Shown here: one piece after another, positions 35,792 to 43,999 of the stretch
Layout of the letters: each line of letters starts with the position of its first letter
Numbering within the stretch: the stretch's first letter is position 1
Assembly: GCA_049115715.1 (NCBI GenBank)
Contig: JAGDZQ010000023.1
Coordinates: forward strand, 62,001-126,000
Length of the DNA: 64,000 nt
Direction: 5' to 3'
From: JAMZMI01 sp049115715
GTDB taxonomy: Bacteria > Bacteroidota > Bacteroidia > Cytophagales > Cyclobacteriaceae
The notes under the pieces: model-generated
What the model saw: only the letters and a program-made list of their open reading frames with translations
Databases searched by the model: none
What the model was told of the DNA's origin: nothing
Made by a program: the position numbers and the translations under genes

Positions 35792-35821
35792 CAAAGCTAA
35801 CAGAAAAAAAATTCATTTCAA
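35792..35821 (-). promoter_or_regulatory. Bacteroidota-type promoter for rimP-nusA-infB
   Basis: On the minus strand TTG (35821-35819), a 19-base spacer and TAGCTTTG (35799-35792) fit the TTG / TAnnTTTG consensus. The predicted transcript would begin near 35785 and include the attenuator hairpin. It lies back to back with the cysS promoter. Confidence 0.55.
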
Positions 35822-35890
35822 ATTAGCTTAAAAACAAACTATTATAGCACTTACGAGTATAAAAGCAAGTAAAATAAAGGCTCATTAATT

Positions 35891-37375
35891 ATGATTGGAA
35901 AACTTCGGGTTGTTAATTCTTTAACAAAAGAAAAAGAAGTCTTTGAACCTCTAAATCCCCCACATGTAGGCATGTACGTCTGCGGACCAACAGTTTATAG
36001 TGATGTCCATTTGGGCAATGTGCGAACTTTTCTATCTTTTGATGTCATATATAGGTACCTGAAATTTCTTGGGTATAAAGTGAGATACGTGAGAAATATC
36101 ACGGATGTGGGCCACTTGCTTGATAACTCAAACGAGGACAAGATTTCCAAGAGGGCAAAGCTGGAAAATCTTGAACCTATGGAAATCGTGCAGAAATATA
36201 CCAATGATTTTCGTCAGGTTATGTTGACATTCAATGCGCTGGAGCCAGATATTGAGCCTACTGCTACTGGTCATCTCATGGAGCAATTGCAAATGATTGA
36301 TGACTTAACTGAACGCGGATACGCTTATGAAGCAAATGGATCTGTGTATTTTGATATTGAAAAGTACGACAAGGAATTCAACTATGGGAAACTGAGTGGA
36401 AGGAAAACGGAAGATTTATTGAACCAAACAAGAGAACTGGATGGTCAATCTGATAAAAAAAATCCGTTAGATTTTGCTCTTTGGAAAAAAGCCGCACCAG
36501 AACACATTATGAGATGGCCCACAAAATGGAGCGAGGGATTCCCTGGGTGGCATCTGGAGTGCTCAGTTATGAGTACTAAATATCTCGGTGAGACTTTCGA
36601 TATTCATGGAGGAGGAATGGACTTAAAGTTTCCTCATCACGAATGCGAAATCGCTCAAAATGCAGGGACTCATGGAAAGGATGGGGCTAAATACTGGCTG
36701 CATACCAATATGCTTACGGTGAATGGCACCAAAATGAGTAAATCTCTAGATAATTCTTTTTTGCCAAGAGAATTAATGAGTGGAGATCACAAGCTTTTGG
36801 ATAAAGGGTATAGCCCCATGACTATACGGTTTTTTATGCTTCAGTCCCACTATGCAAGCACTTTGGACTTTTCCAATGAGGCACTGACTGCTGCGCAAAA
36901 GGGGTACATGAAACTGGCTAATGGCCTCAAGTACATCAAGACTCTTGAATTTGGTGTAGAAACCTCAGATTTGGTTGACGAAAAACAGTGTGAGCAGATT
37001 AAGAAAATCTGTGAAAATTGCCATCATGCTATGAATGATGACTTTAACACCGCCTTGACCATCGGTCATCTTTTCAACTTATTGAAAAAAATAAACTCTA
37101 TTCAAACAGGTCAATTACAGTTGAGTCAAATTGGGAAAGGAACTTTTGACTTAATGAAACAAACTTTTCTAAGCTTTACGGAGGATGTACTTGGACTGAA
37201 ACTTGAATCAAATCTCAACAGTGATCAGCTTGTATCTATTATTCTGAAAGAATATAAAGAGGCTAAGGAAAAGAAGAATTATGAAAAGGTGGATGAGCTA
37301 AGAGGGGAGCTAAGAGAACTTGGGGTGATTGTGAAAGATATGAAATCTGGAATTGCCTGGGCTTTTGATGAATAA
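35891..37375 (+). CDS. cysS: Cysteinyl-tRNA synthetase
   Basis: This class I synthetase charges tRNA-Cys. It has 494 aa. The HIGH-type motif HLGN is at 40-43 and KMSKS at 281-285. Zinc ligands expected from the E. coli enzyme are all present: Cys31, Cys224, His249 and Glu253. The C-terminal helical bundle and tRNA-binding domain end GSGIAWAF-like as DMKSGIAWAFDE. It is divergent from rimP and ends in a strong hairpin shared with the convergent hpf gene. Confidence 0.98.
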   Translation: MIGKLRVVNSLTKEKEVFEPLNPPHVGMYVCGPTVYSDVHLGNVRTFLSFDVIYRYLKFLGYKVRYVRNITDVGHLLDNSNEDKISKRAKLENLEPMEIVQKYTNDFRQVMLTFNALEPDIEPTATGHLMEQLQMIDDLTERGYAYEANGSVYFDIEKYDKEFNYGKLSGRKTEDLLNQTRELDGQSDKKNPLDFALWKKAAPEHIMRWPTKWSEGFPGWHLECSVMSTKYLGETFDIHGGGMDLKFPHHECEIAQNAGTHGKDGAKYWLHTNMLTVNGTKMSKSLDNSFLPRELMSGDHKLLDKGYSPMTIRFFMLQSHYASTLDFSNEALTAAQKGYMKLANGLKYIKTLEFGVETSDLVDEKQCEQIKKICENCHHAMNDDFNTALTIGHLFNLLKKINSIQTGQLQLSQIGKGTFDLMKQTFLSFTEDVLGLKLESNLNSDQLVSIILKEYKEAKEKKNYEKVDELRGELRELGVIVKDMKSGIAWAFDE

Positions 37376-37378
37376 AAA

Positions 37379-37417
37379 AATGCTGTCACATTTCGCGTAG
37401 CTAGATGTGACAGCATT
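37379..37417. terminator. Bidirectional terminator between cysS and hpf
   Basis: Perfect 13-base arms AATGCTGTCACAT (37379-37391) and ATGTGACAGCATT (37405-37417) lie between two convergent genes. A-rich sequence on the cysS side gives the T-run for the minus-strand transcript; the plus-strand T-run is short. Confidence 0.8.
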
Positions 37418-37423
37418 TCCCAT

Positions 37424-37723
37424 TTAATGGGCCAACATTTTTTCCTTGTGTTTTTTCAACTGTCTTCTAAGTGCTTCTACCGCATCATCGGCTGCTGCTT
37501 CAAATGATTTGGCCTTTCCCTTTGCGAACAATTGATTGCCCGGTATGTTAAGCTTGATTTCTAAGTGCTTATTTTCTTTGAATTCATCTCCTTCTACTTT
37601 CATTATTACTTCACCATCTATTATACGGTCATAAAAGGTATCCAACTTGTTTGCTTTTTTCTGAATAAACTCGATCAATTTGTAATCAGCGTCGAAGTGG
37701 ATAGAATGCATTTGTAATTTCAT
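37424..37723 (-). CDS. Ribosome hibernation-promoting factor / RaiA family
   Basis: This 99-aa protein has the S30AE fold: MKLQMHSIHFDADYKLIEFIQKKANKL opens with the beta strand and first helix, followed by VIMKVEGDEFKENKHLEIKLNIPG and the second helix AKSFEAAADDAVEALRRQLKKHKEK. It lacks the C-terminal dimerisation domain of long HPF, so it is the short form. It binds the 30S decoding region in stationary phase. It starts 28 bases after the xerC-like stop. Confidence 0.93.
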   Translation of the reverse strand: MKLQMHSIHFDADYKLIEFIQKKANKLDTFYDRIIDGEVIMKVEGDEFKENKHLEIKLNIPGNQLFAKGKAKSFEAAADDAVEALRRQLKKHKEKMLAH

Positions 37724-37751
37724 GACTTTTAAAATTTAAAGAGTAAAACAT

Positions 37752-38636
37752 TTATGCCCTTGGGTGAGCTAAATCAAATGCTGATTTGAGCTTCTCCATG
37801 GAATTGTGAGTATAGACTTGTGTAGCTGCCAAGCTGGTGTGACCCAGTAGATCTTTTACCGCGTTGAGGTCTGCTCCTTTGTCTAATAAGTGCGTTGCAA
37901 AAGTGTGCCTAAGCACATGGGGACTTTTTTTCGAAAGCGTTGTTACCTTTTGTAAATATTCCTTCACCGTCCTGTATACCATCATCGGGTACATCTTTTC
38001 TCCTGTATTGGTAACCAATAAAAACTCTGATGAGCCACCGAATTCTGTATTTCTAACTTCGGTATACCCTTTAAGTTCTTTAACGAATGAGTCGCCAATT
38101 GGGATGACTCTTTCTTTATTTCTTTTTCCTAAAACTTTGATTGTCCCTTGAAAAAGACTGACATCTTTCTCTTTCAAGCCGATTAGCTCTGACAGACGAA
38201 TACCTGTGGTGTAAAGAAGCTCAATTAGAAGCTTATCTCTTTTCCCCTTAAAGTCCTGACCAAAATCAACTTTAACTTCATCTAAGAGATTTATCATCTC
38301 TGATTCTCTAACGAAGGATGGTAGTTTTTTTTCGGCCTTAAGTGGCTTAAGTCTACCAGCGGGATTTTGATCTAAATATTCCCTTGCCAGTAAAAATTTG
38401 TAGAATGATTTGAGAGTAGCAATCTTGCGATTAACTGATGATGGAGATATACCAACGTCTATAAGGCTGACTACCCAACTTCTGAGTATAGCATGATTGA
38501 CTTGAAGTAAATCTTCAAGCTCATAGGCTTCCGATAAATATGATTGGAGTTGATTTAAGTCCTTCTCGTAAGCTATCAGCGTGTGTTGGCTGAATCTCTT
38601 TTCGTATTGAAGGTACTTGAGGAAGGGTTCAATCAT
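37752..38636 (-). CDS. Tyrosine recombinase of the XerC/XerD type
   Basis: This 294-aa recombinase resolves chromosome dimers at dif. The N-terminal SAM-like core-binding domain spans about 1-90. All catalytic residues are present: Arg147 (TTGIRLSEL), Lys171, His240 and Arg243 (HVLRHTFATHLL), His266 (LGHTS) and the nucleophile Tyr275 (QVYTHNS). Gene context (rpsU upstream, hpf downstream) is that of the chromosomal Xer gene in the phylum rather than an element integrase. A perfect hairpin ends 5 bases before the start codon. Confidence 0.93.
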   Translation of the reverse strand: MIEPFLKYLQYEKRFSQHTLIAYEKDLNQLQSYLSEAYELEDLLQVNHAILRSWVVSLIDVGISPSSVNRKIATLKSFYKFLLAREYLDQNPAGRLKPLKAEKKLPSFVRESEMINLLDEVKVDFGQDFKGKRDKLLIELLYTTGIRLSELIGLKEKDVSLFQGTIKVLGKRNKERVIPIGDSFVKELKGYTEVRNTEFGGSSEFLLVTNTGEKMYPMMVYRTVKEYLQKVTTLSKKSPHVLRHTFATHLLDKGADLNAVKDLLGHTSLAATQVYTHNSMEKLKSAFDLAHPRA

Positions 38637-38641
38637 AAACT

Positions 38642-38665
38642 AGTATTCCTTAATGAAGGAATACT
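38642..38665 (-). promoter_or_regulatory. Perfect hairpin directly before the xerC-like start
   Basis: Arms AGTATTCCTT and AAGGAATACT (10 bases, perfect) enclose a 4-base loop. On the minus strand the hairpin is followed by AGTTT and the ATG at 38636. It may end rpsU transcription, restrict ribosome access to the recombinase gene, or both. Confidence 0.65.
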
Positions 38666-38703
38666 AACTTAATGATTTAATGTCAAAAATCCTTTAGCAG
38701 GAA

Positions 38704-38898
38704 TTACTTATTTTCCTGATCTCTTAGGTATTGTTTGTAGCTTGCCTTAATCACTTCTTTTCTTCTTTTTATAGAAGGCTTAGTGAATGCAGTCCTTTCT
38801 CTTAATGCTCTTAGAACTCCCGTTTTTTCAAACTTCTTTTTAAATCTCTTTAGAGCCTTATCGATAGACTCATTTTCTTTTACGTTGATTATAAGCAT
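38704..38898 (-). CDS. rpsU: 30S ribosomal protein S21
   Basis: This 64-aa small-subunit protein is basic. It has the family opening MLIINVKENESIDKALKRFKKKFEKTGVLRALRERT-type sequence: the conserved LKRFKKKFEKTG helix and KPSIKRRKEVIKASYK tail are seen. In Bacteroidota S21 has been linked to leaderless and anti-Shine-Dalgarno-independent initiation. Upstream of the next gene it is followed by a strong hairpin. Confidence 0.96.
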   Translation of the reverse strand: MLIINVKENESIDKALKRFKKKFEKTGVLRALRERTAFTKPSIKRRKEVIKASYKQYLRDQENK

Positions 38899-38957
38899 TA
38901 CTTACTTTTTCTATTTGAGCCTGCAAAATTAAGTGAAAAATAATACCCACCAAAGGT

Positions 38958-40118
38958 TTACGATAATACTTCTCTGGCAATCACAACTTTTTGAATCTCA
39001 GAAGTGCCTTCCCCGATGGTACATAGCTTCGAATCTCTGTAAAATTTCTCCGCTGGATAGTCTTTGGTATACCCGTATCCTCCGAATATCTGAACAGCCT
39101 CGTTCGCTAGTTCTACACAGATTTCTGATGAATAGAGCTTAGCCATTGCTGACTCCTTAGTGACAGATTTACCCTGATTTTTCAAATTAGCAGAATTGAA
39201 AGTAAGTAAGGTTGCTGCTTCAAGCTTTGTGGCCATTTCCGCTAATTTGAAGGAAATCCCCTGGAAAGATGAGATCGGCTTTCCAAACTGCTCTCTTTCT
39301 TGTGAATAACTCACTGCTGCACCTAGGGCTCCTTTGGCAATACCGCATGAAAGGGCAGCTATCGAAATTCTACCTCCGTCCAGTACTTTCAAGGATTGGA
39401 CAAATCCTTCACCAACTTCTCCGATCAGGTTGTCGCTTGGTATTCTGCAATCCTCGAAGATCATTTCGGCTGTTTCTGAGCAGCGCATTCCAAGTTTATT
39501 TTCTTTCCTACCTCCTTTGAAACCTGAAGTGCCTCGCTCAACGATAAAGGCCGAAGCGTTGTGATGACTCCCAGGCTCACCTGTCCTTGCAATGACTACT
39601 GCCACATCAGCAGAGATTCCATGTGTAATGAAATTCTTCGCTCCATTGATTATCCAGTGGTCGCCATCTCTCACAGCGGTTGTTTTCATGTTGCCCGCAT
39701 CTGATCCCGTATTGGGCTCAGTAAGGCCCCATGCTCCAAGAAACTCGCAGGTAGCTAGTTTGGGTAGATACTTTTGCTTTTGTGCCTCACTGGCATGTTG
39801 CAGGATGTGACCTGTACATAAGCTATTATGAGCGGCCATGGATAAGCCAATGGATCCGTCGATTGCTCCCAATTCAATAATGGCCGTTACATATTCTTCA
39901 TAACCAAAACCTGATCCTCCATACTCCTGAGGTACGAGAACTCCCATAAGTCCCAAATCTCCCAAGTCTTTAAATACCTGTATCGGAAACTCCTGAGACT
40001 CATCCCATTCCATTTTGTGGGGTTCGATATTTTTAGCGGAATAATCACGGATCATTTCCGCAATCATTGACTGATTTTCCTCTGTGACTGAGGTCTCTGA
40101 TTGTAAGATAGTATTCAT
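38958..40118 (-). CDS. Acyl-CoA dehydrogenase
   Basis: This 386-aa FAD enzyme oxidises acyl-CoA to trans-2-enoyl-CoA. The all-alpha N-terminal domain (about 1-125) is followed by a beta domain with WGLTEPNTGSDAGNM (FAD-binding signature) and the C-terminal four-helix domain with EREQFGKPISSFQGISFKLAEM. The end IGEGTSEIQKVVIAREVL holds the catalytic Glu region. Length and motifs fit short- or branched-chain enzymes; the exact acyl substrate cannot be read from sequence. It appears to be a single-gene unit. Confidence 0.95.
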   Translation of the reverse strand: MNTILQSETSVTEENQSMIAEMIRDYSAKNIEPHKMEWDESQEFPIQVFKDLGDLGLMGVLVPQEYGGSGFGYEEYVTAIIELGAIDGSIGLSMAAHNSLCTGHILQHASEAQKQKYLPKLATCEFLGAWGLTEPNTGSDAGNMKTTAVRDGDHWIINGAKNFITHGISADVAVVIARTGEPGSHHNASAFIVERGTSGFKGGRKENKLGMRCSETAEMIFEDCRIPSDNLIGEVGEGFVQSLKVLDGGRISIAALSCGIAKGALGAAVSYSQEREQFGKPISSFQGISFKLAEMATKLEAATLLTFNSANLKNQGKSVTKESAMAKLYSSEICVELANEAVQIFGGYGYTKDYPAEKFYRDSKLCTIGEGTSEIQKVVIAREVLS

Positions 40119-40194
40119 ATTAAGGGGTGTTTAATGAATGCTTACAATATAGCGATTCACTGGGTGATATCAATCTGAAATACGTGAGCGGTAG

Positions 40195-40959
40195 CTACTG
40201 CTTCGAATCATTGAGCGCCCATCTATAATCTTTGTAGTCGATTTCTGCATCTGAGGAAATCTGAATATTGGAGTATTGATTCAGAAATCCAATTAGGTCT
40301 GTTTTTTTCTTAAAGTCTCCAGAAAACCATTTGAAAATCTTTGATATCTCAACCTTTTCTTGGTTAATCTCATTCCTGAAATCGTCATTTATAAACGCTA
40401 CTGCTTGTTCTGCCAGCTGAGTTTCTAATTTTTCTTCTGTGTATGCTTCTGCTCTAAGTTTAGGACAAGAAAGTGATGCACAATTAATTGCAAAATGGAT
40501 TCTGGGTTCTTCCCATTTTTTTCTTAGAATGTTGTGTTCGATATTATTAAGATCGTATTCTTCGCCAGCAATCTTGAGAAACTTGATATCCCAAGGCGTA
40601 TTGATAAATGGGACTTGGATGCTAGAGCCAATGTCTTTGATGCTCTCAAGGGGATAATGATCAAGAATAAGGGATATGGTGAAAGCATTGTATGCGTTGA
40701 TCCAATATGCAAGTTGGGCTTCTTTGCTCCAGGTATCGTCATTGGGAGCATTTCCAGATATAAGGTTTAAGTACTTCCCCAGTTCTTCTTTTTCTAATAG
40801 AAGCCCCGAATAATCAACTAATCCTTTTTCGTCAACATATTTTTTTAACAACTGATCAAAAATTTCATGAGATATTGGAATCGATTTTTCGTCTGTTGGA
40901 TTTAACTGCGCACATCCCAGAAACAAAATAAAAGCAGATATAAAAAGCATAAATCTCAT
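40195..40959 (-). CDS. DUF547 lipoprotein
   Basis: This 254-aa exported protein has a lipoprotein signal (MLFISAFILFLGCAQ, Cys about 16). The DUF547 core contains LAYWINAYNAFTISLIL, INTPWDIKFLKIAG, LNNIEHNILRKKW, PRIHFAINCASLSCPKLR and a C-terminal WFSGDF. DUF547 is a papain-like-fold family whose conserved Cys (in INCASLSCP) and His (in LNNIEHNIL) could form a catalytic pair; no substrate is established. It is probably periplasmic-facing. Confidence 0.9.
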   Translation of the reverse strand: MRFMLFISAFILFLGCAQLNPTDEKSIPISHEIFDQLLKKYVDEKGLVDYSGLLLEKEELGKYLNLISGNAPNDDTWSKEAQLAYWINAYNAFTISLILDHYPLESIKDIGSSIQVPFINTPWDIKFLKIAGEEYDLNNIEHNILRKKWEEPRIHFAINCASLSCPKLRAEAYTEEKLETQLAEQAVAFINDDFRNEINQEKVEISKIFKWFSGDFKKKTDLIGFLNQYSNIQISSDAEIDYKDYRWALNDSKQ

Positions 40960-41041
40960 AAAACCGACTAATTTTCTTTCTTTAAAGCGTGAATTCTAGT
41001 AAAAGTTCCCTTTGAATTAATATTAACGAATAAAACGATAA

Positions 41042-42985
41042 TTGGAGGAATTTTTCAATACATACAAAGAGGTTCTAGTACTTATTCTTGGATTTCTGAT
41101 TATTACTGTTGCTTCCAACCAGATAGCTAAGAATTTCCAAAAAGTTCGCTTACCTCTCATAACTGGTCTGATATTTACTGGGATCATCGCTGGGCCGTAT
41201 ATCATTGGTCTGGTTCCCATTTCTGCTAAAGAAAACCTACAGTTTATAAATGAAATTGCCTTGGCTTTCATCGCTTTTGCGGCTGGAGCCGAACTTTATT
41301 TGAGGGAACTGAGAAGTAGATTCAAAAGTATCAAGTGGAATACTTTTGGACAGTTGGTCATCACTTTCGTGGCGGGTTCGATACTTGTATTTCTTTTTGC
41401 TGATTATATTCCTTTTATGACTGGCGCAAGTACAAGTGCCAAAATATCCATCGCAACTATCACCGCGGCGATTTTCGTGGCAAGGTCTCCTGCTTCTGCC
41501 ATTGCCGTAATTAATGAATTGAGAGCTAAGGGTCCGTTCGTCCAAACTGTGATGGGTGTAACTGTGGTGAAGGATTTTCTGGTAATCATCTTGTTTTCCA
41601 TCTGCATGGCCTTGGGTGAATCGCTTATCTCAGGGAGGGAGTTCAGTTTTTATAGCATATTCTATATCCTGATTGAGTTGGGCTTGTCATTCGTGTTGGG
41701 GATGTATGGTTACGGGTTTTTGTTAAAAATCGCGCTTTCTCTAAAAATCCGTAGATGGGGGAAAACGTTGTTCATTTTGGTAATTGGCTTTAGTAGTTAT
41801 TTGCTTTCTCATGAATTGAGAGATGTGACGGAAGTATACTTTGGTCATGGAATTCACCTGGAGCCTCTACTGATGTGTATTCTCGCCAGTTTTTATGTTA
41901 CTAATTACACAAGGTATCGCCCTGAGTTTTTAAATATTCTAGAAAAAGCGGGCACTCCAATTTATGTGGCTTTTTTCACCTTGACTGGAGCCACACTCGC
42001 TGTAAATGTAATTGGCTCTGTAATCGGAGTTGCACTGATCCTTTTTGGGATAAGGATTATCACCATGATAGCTGGCTCCTATGCGGGAGGCATGATGGCT
42101 GGTGACCCAATGAAACAGAATCACATTGGCTGGATGCCGTATGTGACTCAGGCTGGCGTTGGTCTTGGATTGGCAACTGTGGTTGCCAATGAGTTCCCTG
42201 GGTGGGGGGATCAATTCGCGACTGTAATTATTGCGGTTATTGTCATGAATCAGTTTATAGGACCTCCTCTTTTCAAATGGGCGATATACAGACTGGGAGA
42301 GGATAGAAGCAAGGGGCACGGTTATGAAAGTGACGGAATTAAAGATGCCATTATTTTTGGATTTGAAAGTCAATCAGTGGCTTTGGCTAAGCAATTGATC
42401 GACAATGGATGGGAAGTGCAACTAGCTACAAAGCTTGAAGAGGGGAGTATAGAAGAGCCTGAAGGGGTGACCATGTTTTATGGGGTTACGGAATTTAACA
42501 AGGTGGAATTTGATCAAATGAACGCGGATAGGACGGAAGCCATCATAACCATGCTATCTGATGAGGAAAACCTCAAAATCTGCGAAACGGCTTATCATCA
42601 CTTTGGGACAAGGGACTTGATTGTAAGATTAAATCATCGATATAATTACAATAAATTTCTGGCTCTTGAGGCGAAGATTGTTGATCCTAGTACGGCTATC
42701 GTGAGTCTTTTGGATCATTTTGTAAGGTCTCCTCAAGCTACTTCACTACTTCTTGGAATGGAGAAGGGTCAGGATTCGAGGGATATCGAAATTCTCAATC
42801 CGGATATTCATGGACTGCACCTAAGAGACCTGAGATTGCCGGGGGATGTCATTATCCTTTCTATTATCCGAGGCGGACAAACAATCATTTCGCATGGTTA
42901 TACGCGTCTGCGAATCAAAGATATTGTGACAGTGGTAGGCTCTATTAAAAGTCTTGATGCTGTTCAATTGAAGTTTGAGAAGTAG
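41042..42985 (+). CDS. CPA2-type cation:proton antiporter with RCK-like domain
   Basis: This 647-aa membrane protein has about 12 helices in residues 10-400 of the Na+/H+ exchanger type (KVRLPLITGLIFTGIIAGPYI, FAAGAELYLREL) and a C-terminal cytoplasmic region (about 415-647) arranged as TrkA-N plus TrkA-C. The start is a TTG at 41042, since an in-frame TAA precedes it directly and no early ATG exists. The TrkA-N nucleotide loop is degenerate (IIFGFESQSVALAKQL instead of GxGxxG), so NAD binding is doubtful. Confidence 0.9.
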   Translation: MEEFFNTYKEVLVLILGFLIITVASNQIAKNFQKVRLPLITGLIFTGIIAGPYIIGLVPISAKENLQFINEIALAFIAFAAGAELYLRELRSRFKSIKWNTFGQLVITFVAGSILVFLFADYIPFMTGASTSAKISIATITAAIFVARSPASAIAVINELRAKGPFVQTVMGVTVVKDFLVIILFSICMALGESLISGREFSFYSIFYILIELGLSFVLGMYGYGFLLKIALSLKIRRWGKTLFILVIGFSSYLLSHELRDVTEVYFGHGIHLEPLLMCILASFYVTNYTRYRPEFLNILEKAGTPIYVAFFTLTGATLAVNVIGSVIGVALILFGIRIITMIAGSYAGGMMAGDPMKQNHIGWMPYVTQAGVGLGLATVVANEFPGWGDQFATVIIAVIVMNQFIGPPLFKWAIYRLGEDRSKGHGYESDGIKDAIIFGFESQSVALAKQLIDNGWEVQLATKLEEGSIEEPEGVTMFYGVTEFNKVEFDQMNADRTEAIITMLSDEENLKICETAYHHFGTRDLIVRLNHRYNYNKFLALEAKIVDPSTAIVSLLDHFVRSPQATSLLLGMEKGQDSRDIEILNPDIHGLHLRDLRLPGDVIILSIIRGGQTIISHGYTRLRIKDIVTVVGSIKSLDAVQLKFEK

Positions 42986-43015
42986 TTTCTGTACTACCAT
43001 GATTAATCTACATCT

Positions 43016-43633
43016 GTGATTTATCAAGTTCTGATCATTGCTTTTATCGTGAGTTATCTTGGGTCTATTCCTCCTGGGACGATCAATGTAACTACAATGC
43101 AAATGACTGTTCTTGGTCATAGCAGAGGGGCATTCTTTTTTGCGCTGGGGGCGTCTTTGACTGAGTTTGTCTACGCTGGAGCTACAGTTAAATTGCAGGT
43201 TTTCTTAAGTGAGCGGCCATTCATCATTGAAAATTTTCAAATAATCACCGCCATTGTCATGCTGGTTCTGGGTGCGGCCAATTTGCTGGGAAGGGTCACT
43301 AAGCCGAAAGCATTATCGAGTAATCAACTCAAGGGTAGAAATGGATTCAAAAGGGGGTTTGTTCTTGGAATACTCAATCCGCTTACTGTTCCATTTTGGT
43401 TGGCTATTACGGCTTATCTTCAGAGTAATGAATGGATCATTTTGCCTGGTGTCTACTTCTGGGTTTATCTGACGGGGATCTCGACAGGCACTTTTGCGCT
43501 TTTGCTGACTGTACGGTTTATTGGAGCGAAATTCCAAAGGGTGGCTGACAATTCGTTTTTGGTTCAAAAGATTCCAGGGATCATTTTTATCGTTTTAGGT
43601 GCTTACAATCTGTACGATTGGTTGGTTGTGTGA
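43016..43633 (+). CDS. LysE-family exporter
   Basis: This 205-aa protein has six hydrophobic helices. The N-terminal SYLGSIPPGTINVTTMQMTVLGHSRGAFFFALGAS matches the LysE/RhtB pattern with its conserved PG motif, and GFKRGFVLGILNPLTVPFW is the second repeat signature (NP). The start is GTG at 43016, 30 bases after the antiporter stop, so the pair may be co-transcribed. Its substrate, perhaps an amino acid, cannot be told. Confidence 0.88.
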   Translation: MIYQVLIIAFIVSYLGSIPPGTINVTTMQMTVLGHSRGAFFFALGASLTEFVYAGATVKLQVFLSERPFIIENFQIITAIVMLVLGAANLLGRVTKPKALSSNQLKGRNGFKRGFVLGILNPLTVPFWLAITAYLQSNEWIILPGVYFWVYLTGISTGTFALLLTVRFIGAKFQRVADNSFLVQKIPGIIFIVLGAYNLYDWLVV

Positions 43634-43999
43634 TTAGTTTAATAATCGTGGAAATACTCCTATTAAAGCACTGTTCAACGTGAGTTCGATTTTAAAACGG
43701 GACTAATCGCCTTTATGCAGTATTTTCTATTATGAAATCATGCAAATCCGAATCGGATCGTCGATGAGACAATCTCTGGTAAAAATGAGAGATTACTTCA
43801 TGTTTTAGCTATTCCTTTCTTGGTAAAAAGGTTCGAAGGAATGCACTTGGCACTCTAGACTTGATAGAAGCGATACCCCGCAGTGAGGTAGGAGCGAGGA
43901 GTAAAGCTGATAGCAAGACGAAATGGGAGGCTGGTGATGCTATTTGTCTCCAAAAGTGAGTTATTACTTTGGCTTTTTGGGGATAGAATTGATGGTTTA
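43634..43999. other. Non-coding region with structured repeat copy B
   Basis: This 366-base stretch between convergent genes has no plausible gene. It contains the perfect inverted repeat AATCTCT / AGAGATT (43771-43777, 43788-43794) and the structured element at 43861-43925 that resembles the one before metK. Confidence 0.6.
43861..43925. repeat. Structured intergenic element, copy B
   Basis: Skeleton GAT (43863), AGCG (43869), CCGCA (43878) and AGCG (43893). The 6-base and 30-base offsets are the same as in copy A at 8174-8240, while the bases between differ. Confidence 0.5.

Noticed and set aside
37752..38636. Integrase of a mobile element
   Set aside because: The recombinase has chromosomal Xer length and context (rpsU, hpf), with no attachment-site repeats or element genes nearby.
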